Source: an uncultured Cellvibrio sp.
GTDB lineage: Bacteria > Pseudomonadota > Gammaproteobacteria > Pseudomonadales > Cellvibrionaceae
Reading direction: 5' to 3'
NCBI GenBank assembly: GCA_946480695.1
Contig: CAMLKG010000009.1
Location: 62,001 to 126,000, forward strand
Length of the DNA: 64,000 bases
The notes under the pieces were generated by a model. The model had not been told where the DNA came from and ran no database searches. It saw only the letters and a program-made list of their open reading frames with translations. Below, piece after piece: positions 57,444-64,000 of the stretch. The position numbers and the translations under genes are program-made. Position 1 is the stretch's first letter. Every line of letters starts with the position of its first letter.

Positions 57444-58535
57444 TTAACCGGTTGCCGACGAACACGGAAAATATGCGGACTCAAATAACGGCAGTTGGAA
57501 AAATTCCTTGCCTTCACGTAAATCGATAAACCTTACACCCACACCTAATAACCGGACAGGCATATTTTTGCGGTTGTAAGCTTCCGTACACAGGTTTTGC
57601 AGGTCATCGAGTGAAACAGCGCTGGCGCTACGTTCAATAGTGGTGATGCTGAAATCGGTAAATTTTATTTTTACAAATAATTTAATCACTTGGTAATCGT
57701 CGTCTACTCGCCGCAAGCGAATTGCCAATTGCCGGGTCAATGAAGGAATTTCATCCAGGCATTGCGATAATCCCGGCAAATCCTGCGCAAATGTATTTTC
57801 CACGCTCAGGGATTTTCGACGACGATCAACGGTCACTTGCCGGTTATCAATGCCGCGACTCAAGTGATACAAACGTGTACCCATTTGCCCGTAGCGCTGT
57901 GTTAGCTCAAATACTGAAAATTTTTGCAAATCGTTGCAGGTAAAAATATCCAGGGCAGCCAATTTTGCCGCCATGGATTTACCTACACCGTAAATTTTAT
58001 TAACCGGAAGTTGCGCCACAAATTCGGAAACTTTAGCGGGAGCAATGACAAACTGGCCATTGGGTTTATTCCAGTCGCTGGCGATTTTGGCGAGGAATTT
58101 ATTAGGCGCTATTCCCGCCGAAACGGTAATACCGATTTCCTTATGGATACGGGCGCGGATTTCCCGCGCAATCAAGGTGGCGCTTCCCTGGTGGTGTTCC
58201 GAATCACTCACGTCCAGGAAGGCTTCATCCAACGAGAGCGGCTCAATCAGGTCGGTGTATTCATAAAAAATACGGCGCATTTGCAATGACGCTTCGCGAT
58301 AGGCATCCATACGGGGCGGCAGCACCAGCAAATCCGGGCAAAGGCGTTTGGCCGCGCCGGTGGGCATGGCTGAACGCACGCCAAAATGTCGCGCTTCATA
58401 ATTGCAGGTGGCAATTACGCCGCGGCGCTCACTGCGTCCGCCCACGGCAATGGGGCGACTCGCCAGCGAGGGATCATCACGCATTTCAATCGCCGCAAAA
58501 AAACAATCGGCATCAAGGTGAATTATTTTGCGCAT
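57444..58535 (-). CDS. dinB: DNA polymerase IV
   Basis: A 363-residue Y-family polymerase for translesion synthesis. Catalytic carboxylates: Asp8 in IIHLDADCFFAAIE and Asp103/Glu104 in PLSLDEAFLDVS. The fingers/palm RRGVIATCNYEARHFGVRSAMP and the helix-hairpin-helix region (VNKIYGVGKSMAAKLAALDI) are present, followed by the little-finger domain. Length matches E. coli Pol IV (351). It ends in PLFESAYFPCSSATG instead of the canonical beta-clamp QL-LF tail; a QLPLF motif lies 16 residues before the end and should still bind the clamp. No LexA box was identified upstream. Confidence 0.95.
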   Translation of the reverse strand: MRKIIHLDADCFFAAIEMRDDPSLASRPIAVGGRSERRGVIATCNYEARHFGVRSAMPTGAAKRLCPDLLVLPPRMDAYREASLQMRRIFYEYTDLIEPLSLDEAFLDVSDSEHHQGSATLIAREIRARIHKEIGITVSAGIAPNKFLAKIASDWNKPNGQFVIAPAKVSEFVAQLPVNKIYGVGKSMAAKLAALDIFTCNDLQKFSVFELTQRYGQMGTRLYHLSRGIDNRQVTVDRRRKSLSVENTFAQDLPGLSQCLDEIPSLTRQLAIRLRRVDDDYQVIKLFVKIKFTDFSITTIERSASAVSLDDLQNLCTEAYNRKNMPVRLLGVGVRFIDLREGKEFFQLPLFESAYFPCSSATG

Positions 58536-58767
58536 GCTAGACTTATTGAACTATAGGGGTACTGTATTTAAACACAGTATTGAATGATTGGCAGCTAGTT
58601 GTTCACAGAATGTACGCACCAATATTGACAGACCCCGGCAGGAGGGTTTCGGGTCCGGGAATGGTGAAGGATGTGGTAAAAATACGTTAAATTGTATGAC
58701 TATATGATCTGAGTGATACTATGCTTTCGGGCTGATGAACAATAAATACAACTGTGGAGAAAATCCT

Positions 58768-60321
58768 ATGCGTTTTATCAAACCACTCGCAGCGGCCGTT
58801 GGCTTGTTTGCGTCTGCCCTGGCGTGTGCCGATACCCAATTGAGCGTGGATACCACCAAGCCGGGTCCCGTCATCAATAAAAATATTTACGGGCAATTTG
58901 TTGAACACCTGGGTCGGGGGGTTTACGAAGGTTTATGGGTCGGGCCGGATTCGAAAATCCCCAATACCCGCGGTTGGCGCAATGATGTGGTAGGGGCATT
59001 GAAAGACATCAAGGTACCCTTGGTGCGTTGGCCCGGCGGCTGCTTTGCCGATGAATATCATTGGCGCGATGGTATTGGCCCACGCGATAAGCGCCCGGTT
59101 AAAGTGAATACCAATTGGGGCGGTGTGGAAGAAAATAATGCGGTAGGTACACACGAATTTTTTGATTTGGTGGAAATACTCGGCGCAGAGGCCTATGTGA
59201 ATGGCAACCTGGGAACCGGTACCGCGCAGGAAATGGCTGAGTGGATGGAGTACATGACCGGCGAAGGCAAATCCACCCTGGCGGAATTACGCCGCAAGAA
59301 CGGTCGCGATAAACCTTTCCGCGTGCATTATTTCGCTATCGGTAACGAGGCCTGGGGATGCGGCGGTAACATGACGCCCGAATTCTACACCCACCTCTAT
59401 AAGCAATACGCCAGCTTTTTGAAAACGCCTGAACACAACAAACCAATTTTGATTGCCAGCGGTGGCCACACCGAAGATACCTCCTGGGCTGATTACCTTA
59501 CTGCCAACGTAAAACCCAATTGGAGTTTGCGTATGGATGCAGTGAGCTTCCATTACTACACCCTGCCTACCGGTGATTGGAAGGTAAAAGGGGCGGCGCT
59601 CGCATTCCCCGAAACCGAGTGGATGTCCACCATGGTCAATACCTTGAAAATGGACCAATTCATTATCAACAACAAAAAAGTAATGGATAAAAATGACCCC
59701 GAGAAAAAAGTGGGCTTTTACGTGGACGAGTGGGGTACCTGGTTTGATGTGGAGAAAGGTGAGAATCCTGGCTTCCTTTACCAGCAAAACAGCTTGCGCG
59801 ATGCGATAGTGGCCGGCCTTAACCTCAATATTTTCCACAAGCACGCTGACCGCGTACACATGAGTATCATCGCGCAAATGGTTAACGTATTGCAGGCAAT
59901 GATCCTGACCGATAAGGAAAAGATGATACTGACTCCGACATATCACGTATTCAAAATGTACACGCCATTCCAGGATGCCACCTCGTTGCCGCTGGAGCTG
60001 AAAGATGTACCGAAATACACCTTGGGTAAACAATCCATTCCGGCAGTGAGTGCAACTGCCGCGCGTGCAAAAGATGGAAAAATTTACCTGGCGCTGGTCA
60101 ATGCCAACCCGAATAAGGCTGAAACCGTGAGTGTAAATCTGGCGGGTGTAAAAATGAATTCGGTGAAAGGACAGGTGTTAACGGCCAAGTCGATGGACAC
60201 CCATAATACATTCGCCGCACCCAACAATATAAAACCTGAACCTTATTCTGCGAACGCAACCAACGGTAAACTCGCATTGGAGTTACCGGCTAAATCGGTT
60301 GTGGTGGTAGCGGTTGAATAA
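58768..60321 (+). CDS. abf51A: GH51 alpha-L-arabinofuranosidase (Abf51A-like)
   Basis: A 517-residue family-51 enzyme removing arabinofuranose from arabinan and arabinoxylan. Signal peptide MRFIKPLAAAVGLFASALAC; the cysteine at position 20 in ALAC may be a lipobox, so the enzyme could be a lipoprotein. Catalytic acid/base Glu194 in AIGNEAWGCGG and nucleophile Glu321 in YVDEWGTWF fall exactly on the residue numbers published for C. japonicus (formerly Pseudomonas cellulosa) Abf51A. A beta-sandwich domain follows from about 425. The ATG at 58768 with GGAGAAAATCCT upstream was chosen over the one 11 codons earlier. Released arabinose could enter the dehydrogenase/lactonase route near 45-49 kb (inference). 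Confidence 0.95.
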   Translation: MRFIKPLAAAVGLFASALACADTQLSVDTTKPGPVINKNIYGQFVEHLGRGVYEGLWVGPDSKIPNTRGWRNDVVGALKDIKVPLVRWPGGCFADEYHWRDGIGPRDKRPVKVNTNWGGVEENNAVGTHEFFDLVEILGAEAYVNGNLGTGTAQEMAEWMEYMTGEGKSTLAELRRKNGRDKPFRVHYFAIGNEAWGCGGNMTPEFYTHLYKQYASFLKTPEHNKPILIASGGHTEDTSWADYLTANVKPNWSLRMDAVSFHYYTLPTGDWKVKGAALAFPETEWMSTMVNTLKMDQFIINNKKVMDKNDPEKKVGFYVDEWGTWFDVEKGENPGFLYQQNSLRDAIVAGLNLNIFHKHADRVHMSIIAQMVNVLQAMILTDKEKMILTPTYHVFKMYTPFQDATSLPLELKDVPKYTLGKQSIPAVSATAARAKDGKIYLALVNANPNKAETVSVNLAGVKMNSVKGQVLTAKSMDTHNTFAAPNNIKPEPYSANATNGKLALELPAKSVVVVAVE

Positions 60322-60332
60322 GTAATACAACG

Positions 60333-60377
60333 GCTCAAATCTTCAGGATGATGTTTGGAATCCATGAAGATTTGAGC
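60333..60377. repeat. 13-bp inverted repeat between abf51A and cysK
   Basis: GCTCAAATCTTCA (60333-60345) and TGAAGATTTGAGC (60365-60377), 19 bases apart, no T tract. It lies between two convergent genes and may act as a shared weak terminator or RNA-stabilising stem. Confidence 0.55.
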
Positions 60378-60410
60378 TGCCCAGCGGCATAATACCGCCT
60401 GGAAAAACTC

Positions 60411-61322
60411 TTAAAACAAATCCTCAATCGATAAATAACGTTCGCCCGTGTCGTAGCTGAAAATAATTACGCGGCTGCCGGGAGCAAGCTCCGCTTGTTT
60501 TTGCGCGAGCGCAGCGAGGGTGGCGCCAGATGAAATGCCCACAAAAATACCTTCTTTCAATGCGCATTGGCGAGTCATTTCAAATGCGTTTTCTTCACTG
60601 ACCAGGATGGTGCCGTCAAGCGTTTCCTTATTTAATACTTGTGGGATAAAGCCCGCACCTATGCCCTGCAAGCGGTGCAACCCTTTTTGGCCGCCGCTGA
60701 TAACCGGGGATTTTTCCGGTTCCACTGCAAAAGTCTTTAATTGCGGAAATTTTTCCTTCAATACTTCACTGCAACCGGTGATATGGCCGCCGGTGCCGAC
60801 GCCGGTAATCAGGTAATCGATACCTTCGGGAAAATCGGCAAGGATTTCCCCTGCGGTGGTGTTGCGGTGAACCTCGACGTTGGCCGGGTTGTTGAATTGC
60901 TGCGGCATCCAGCTATTAGGGTTTTCGGCGATTAATTCATTAGCTTTGGCAATGCAACCGCCCATACCGAGTTCTTTGGGAGTTAATACGAGTTCCGCAC
61001 CCAGCGCCTTCATATATTTGCGCCGTTCAATCGACATGGATTCAGGCATGGTGAGGATCAGGCGATAGCCTTTGACGGCACAGACCAGTGCAAGGCCGAT
61101 GCCGGTATTCCCGGAAGTGGGCTCGATAATTATCGTGTCTTTATTGATCAAGCCTTTGGTTTCGGCGTCCTCAATCATGGCGAGGGCGATACGGTCTTTA
61201 ATACTCGCGCCGGGGTTGAAGCGTTCGGCTTTCATCCAGACTTCAATGTCGCTGCGGAATAAGCGATTGATGCGGATGTGCGGGGTATTACCTATGGTTT
61301 GCAAAATATTATTAACTTTCAT
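60411..61322 (-). CDS. cysK: Cysteine synthase A (O-acetylserine sulfhydrylase)
   Basis: A 303-residue PLP enzyme making cysteine from O-acetylserine and sulfide. The PLP lysine is Lys42 in [12 protein letters not shown]; the substrate loop [11 protein letters not shown] and the phosphate loop [10 protein letters not shown] follow; the C-terminus [11 protein letters not shown] is close to CysK of other bacteria. The frame is open to 61421, but AGGGA precedes the ATG at 61322, which gives [20 protein letters not shown], the family start. CysM is excluded by length and sequence style, though not by test. cysZ lies 60 kb away. Confidence 0.94.
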   Translation of the reverse strand: MKVNNILQTIGNTPHIRINRLFRSDIEVWMKAERFNPGASIKDRIALAMIEDAETKGLINKDTIIIEPTSGNTGIGLALVCAVKGYRLILTMPESMSIERRKYMKALGAELVLTPKELGMGGCIAKANELIAENPNSWMPQQFNNPANVEVHRNTTAGEILADFPEGIDYLITGVGTGGHITGCSEVLKEKFPQLKTFAVEPEKSPVISGGQKGLHRLQGIGAGFIPQVLNKETLDGTILVSEENAFEMTRQCALKEGIFVGISSGATLAALAQKQAELAPGSRVIIFSYDTGERYLSIEDLF

Positions 61323-61443
61323 GATGTTCCCTGATGTGTTGGGCTTGCCATGCAAGCGAGACAAAGCAATGTGGAAATACGCTGACAGTGTAGCGAATGC
61401 GGGCCATAAAAGAAGCCGCAATGGGGACAGCGTGGCACGGTAA

Positions 61444-62556
61444 TTAATCCAGGCGTTTTTTGAAGCGCATGGCGGCGGCGATTACCCCGAGCAGGGTGAA
61501 GCTGATCAGCCATACCAAATCCGGCCAGAGGTCATCCAGCGTTGCGCCCCTGAGCACTATCGCCCGCACCATGCGGATAAAATGTGTTGCGGGCAAGGCT
61601 TCGGCAATCCACTGGGCCGCTTCCGGCATACCTTCGTAGGGGAACATAAAACCGGAAAGCAGGATGGAGGGAATCAGCAGGAACACGGTGAGTTGCATGG
61701 CTTGCAATTGGGTTTTGGCAATGGTGGAGATGAGCAGGCCCAATGTCAGGCTGGCGCTGATAAAGGCGAAGACTCCCAGCACCAGTTGATCCAGGCGGCC
61801 GTTAATCGGCACATCAAAAATTAAATGGCCAAGGCCGAGGATGATAGCCATTTGGATCAGGCCGACAAAAATGTAGGGTACAATTTTGCCGATCATGATT
61901 TCGCTGGAATGCACGGGTGTTGTGATCAGCAATTCCAGGTTACCGCGTTCCCGCTCGCGCACCAGGGCTGCGGAGGTAAACATCACCATCGTCATAGTCA
62001 GCACTATCGCTACCAACCCCGGAACAATGTTTACCGCCGAGCGTCGCGCGGGGTTAAAGAAGAGTGCGATTTCAAAGGTGCTCTTTCGTTGTTGTGCTGC
62101 CTGGGGTTCAAACCCGCTGGCGAAAGGCATTTGTTGCAGGGCGAGCAAGGCGTTGCTAACCATGGTGTCCGACCCGTCAATAAGCCATTGGGCGATAGGG
62201 CGGCTGTCTTGCAGGCGCTGGCCGAAATCCTCGGGAATCACCAATACCGCGTGGACCTGGCCACGGCGGATGGCATCTTCAGCCTGCTGCGGGGTTGGAT
62301 AGGCCTGGCTGAAGCGGACCACCTGGGTTGCCTCCACATCGGCAACCAGGTGGCGGGCCGCTTGCGTATGGCTTAAATCCACGACCCCTACCGGCAAATC
62401 GCGCACATTGGTATTAATGGCGAAACCGAACAACAGCAATTGGATCAGCGGCACCATCACGATCATGCCGAAGGTCGGGCGATCGCGGGTAAGCTGGCGC
62501 AATTCCTTGAACACAATGGCGCCGATTCGTTGCAAGCTGCGGCTCAAGACATTCAT
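61444..62556 (-). CDS. ABC-2 type exporter permease
   Basis: A 370-residue permease of the ABC-2 (YhhJ/YbhR/YbhS) type: N-terminal helix ([20 protein letters not shown]), a large periplasmic domain (about 45-180) and five C-terminal helices, including [34 protein letters not shown], diagnostic of the family. It overlaps the ATPase gene by four bases (ATGA). Only one permease gene is present, so it should work as a homodimer, or with a second permease elsewhere. Export of a drug or lipid-like compound is typical; the substrate is unknown. Confidence 0.9.
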   Translation of the reverse strand: MNVLSRSLQRIGAIVFKELRQLTRDRPTFGMIVMVPLIQLLLFGFAINTNVRDLPVGVVDLSHTQAARHLVADVEATQVVRFSQAYPTPQQAEDAIRRGQVHAVLVIPEDFGQRLQDSRPIAQWLIDGSDTMVSNALLALQQMPFASGFEPQAAQQRKSTFEIALFFNPARRSAVNIVPGLVAIVLTMTMVMFTSAALVRERERGNLELLITTPVHSSEIMIGKIVPYIFVGLIQMAIILGLGHLIFDVPINGRLDQLVLGVFAFISASLTLGLLISTIAKTQLQAMQLTVFLLIPSILLSGFMFPYEGMPEAAQWIAEALPATHFIRMVRAIVLRGATLDDLWPDLVWLISFTLLGVIAAAMRFKKRLD

Positions 62557-63494
62557 TGGCGCGAACCTCCGTTTTCACCGCCGGTGCAATGGACGAATAC
62601 ATCCTCCAGGCTGGGGCGTACCTGGTGGATCTGGCGACCAGCCACCAGCTCCGGGTGATAGGTGCGCAGCCAGGCTTCGGGGTCACTAATATCCGCGTTA
62701 ACCAGCACCCGCAAATGGGTGCCTTGCTGTGCGGTGGACACCACTTCGGGGAGTCCCCCGAGTTGCTGTTTCAGCAGGCGCAGGTTCTCGCCATCGATTT
62801 CCACCACACTCGCTCCCAAATCGCGCATGAGTTTCGCAGGCGGGCCATCGGCGCGCTTAACCCCGGCTTCCATAATCGCTATTCCATGGCAGCGCTCAGC
62901 TTCGTCCATATAGTGGGTGGAAACGAGGATGCTGGTTCCACCGTCACATAAATCGAACAGCTTTTCCCAAAAGTCGCGGCGGTTTTCCGGGTCTACCGCC
63001 GAGGTGGGTTCATCCAGGATCAATAGCTCGGGTTGATGCAGCGTCGCCGCCGCCAGGGCGAGGCGCTGGCGCTGGCCACCGCTCAGCGAACCGGCGAGGC
63101 GCTGTTTGCGTTCATTGAGTTGATAACGGCTTAGCTGCTGATCAATAAGCTGCCTGCTTTGGTGTTTATCCAGGTTGTAGATCTGTGCCATAAAACGCAG
63201 GTTTTCCTGCACAGTCAGGTCTTCATACAGGGAAAACTTCTGGGTCATATAACCCAGCCGGCGGCGCAGTTGTTCGGCCTGGGCCGGAATCTCCATGCCC
63301 AACACCCGAATGGTTCCTCCGCTGGGTGTAAGCAGCCCGGTGATTAAACGCATGCTGGTGGATTTGCCGCAGCCATTGGGGCCGAGGAAGCCGTAGATAC
63401 TTTTGGGAGGAATTTGCAGGTCCAGGTTATTAACCGCGACAAAATCGCCAAAGCGGCGGGTTAACCCCCGGGTTTCGATCGCCCAATCTGCCAT
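62553..63494 (-). CDS. ABC exporter ATP-binding protein
   Basis: A 313-residue ABC ATPase. Walker A GPNGCGKST (36-44), signature SLSGGQRQR, Walker B LLILDEPTSAVDP. It carries a C-terminal extension of about 90 residues beyond the nucleotide-binding domain (KRADGPPAKLMRDLGASVVEIDGENLRLL...), as in DrrA-like and YbhF half-domains. It starts 15 bp after the HlyD gene and overlaps the permease gene, so the three form a tripartite exporter operon of the YbhGFSR or YhiI-RbbA-YhhJ kind. Confidence 0.92.
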   Translation of the reverse strand: MADWAIETRGLTRRFGDFVAVNNLDLQIPPKSIYGFLGPNGCGKSTSMRLITGLLTPSGGTIRVLGMEIPAQAEQLRRRLGYMTQKFSLYEDLTVQENLRFMAQIYNLDKHQSRQLIDQQLSRYQLNERKQRLAGSLSGGQRQRLALAAATLHQPELLILDEPTSAVDPENRRDFWEKLFDLCDGGTSILVSTHYMDEAERCHGIAIMEAGVKRADGPPAKLMRDLGASVVEIDGENLRLLKQQLGGLPEVVSTAQQGTHLRVLVNADISDPEAWLRTYHPELVAGRQIHQVRPSLEDVFVHCTGGENGGSRQ

Positions 63495-63509
63495 ATCCGT
63501 TCCTTGTCC

Positions 63510-64000
63510 TCAGTCCCGGTTATCCGGCAGTTCGGCTTGCACCGGTAAACCGCTGGGATAGTCACGGGCGGTGTCGGGGAGTTGCACTTCAGCGAGGTAC
63601 ATCAAGCGTGCCCGGTCAGTGGAGTTAAGCGCGAAATAGGGGGTAAAGGCGGGGTCCTGCGAGATCCAGCGCACCTTGCCGGTTTGGGCTTCTGCCAAAC
63701 CATCGATATGTATGACTAGCGAGTCGCCGGCCTTCACCCGCAAACGATGGGTTTCCGGCACATAAATACGGGCATAGGGCGCGCCCGCATCCAATAAGGT
63801 CGCTACAGCTTCCCCGATTAGGGTGCGTTCGCCCAGGTGTTTAGGCAAATGATCCAGCCGTGCGGCGCGGGTCGCGCGGATGCTCAATTCTGCCAGGTTA
63901 TGTTGCTCCAGCTCCAGCGCCGCCTGTGCCAATGCGGCCTGCGCCTCGGCTTGTTGCAGGTCTTCCTCGCGGGCGCCATTGGTTAGCAATAACAGGTGCT
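63510..64000 (-). CDS. HlyD-family membrane fusion protein, 3' part only
   Basis: About 163 C-terminal residues of a periplasmic adaptor; the gene continues past the right edge. Visible: lipoyl-domain residue pattern LLLTNGAREEDLQQAEAQ, coiled-coil heptads (AEAQAALAQAALELEQHNL), a beta-barrel (GEAVATLLDAGAPYARIYVPETHRLRVKAGDSLVIHIDGL) and the end DYPSGLPVQAELPDNRD. It links the inner-membrane exporter to an outer-membrane channel such as TolC. The frame begins before 64000, so an apparent TTG near 63989 is not the start. Confidence 0.88.
   Translation of the reverse strand, partial: HLLLLTNGAREEDLQQAEAQAALAQAALELEQHNLAELSIRATRAARLDHLPKHLGERTLIGEAVATLLDAGAPYARIYVPETHRLRVKAGDSLVIHIDGLAEAQTGKVRWISQDPAFTPYFALNSTDRARLMYLAEVQLPDTARDYPSGLPVQAELPDNRD

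Overview
The window reads as an ordinary chromosomal segment of a plant-cell-wall-degrading gammaproteobacterium, very probably a Cellvibrio species. The backbone gene order is pseudomonad-like (mreBCD-maf-rng-yhdP; rpoN-hpf-ptsN-rapZ-ptsO; kdsD-kdsC-lptCAB divergent from mlaC-ibaG-murA-hisG-hisD-algW; zapG/zapE-rplM-rpsI-petABC-sspB; pstSCAB-phoU). The last third carries secreted GH26, GH3 and GH51 enzymes. In the GH51 enzyme the two catalytic glutamates fall at residues 194 and 321, the numbers published for Cellvibrio japonicus Abf51A. In the GH26 enzyme they fall at 209 and 317, three below the published Man26A numbers. I see no tRNA, rRNA, CRISPR array, insertion sequence or integrase.

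Layout. 1-2.6 kb: 5' part of a sugar-type MFS transporter, cysZ, a rhombosortase-like intramembrane protease and a small PA4642-type protein. 2.7-6.0 kb: gatCAB, which makes Gln-tRNA(Gln)/Asn-tRNA(Asn) by transamidation. 6.5-15.3 kb: the rod-shape operon mreBCD with maf, rng and the giant AsmA-like yhdP, closed by an 18-bp perfect hairpin facing darP. 15.4-19.7 kb: nitrogen-PTS/sigma-54 cluster (ptsO, rapZ, ptsN, hpf, rpoN). 19.9-23.5 kb: LPS transport and Kdo synthesis (lptB, lptA, lptC, kdsC, kdsD). 23.8-29.4 kb: mlaC without its usual partners, ibaG, murA, hisG (short form), hisD and an AlgW/DegS-type periplasmic protease. 29.5-30.2 kb: a two-gene islet with features of a lone integron-type gene cassette. 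30.2-37.3 kb: zapG, a hydrolase, zapE, rplM-rpsI, the bc1 complex with cytochrome b and c1 fused into one protein, and sspB. 37.4-44.3 kb: Pho-box-preceded phosphate uptake operon.

44.5-51.4 kb holds a GntR-type regulator, a sugar dehydrogenase (SDR), a Na+/sugar symporter, an SMP-30 lactonase, an AEC transporter and uronate isomerase uxaC. This looks like uptake plus oxidation of a hemicellulose or pectin sugar and entry of uronic acids into metabolism. 51.8-60.3 kb: a pentapeptide protein, GH26 mannanase, GH3 glycosidase, a small lipoprotein, an EcsC-family protein, dinB, and GH51 arabinofuranosidase. 60.4-64 kb: cysK and an ABC-2 type exporter with its HlyD adaptor running off the end.

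The most unusual points are: mreC appears to start at an ATT codon; petB and petC are fused; mlaFED and mlaB are absent from the mlaC locus; sspA is absent next to sspB; and the 29.5-30.2 kb islet is bounded by a 7-base inverted match and a foldable attC-like tail. Coordinates of starts were moved from the longest reading frame where a ribosome-binding site and family length favoured an internal start.
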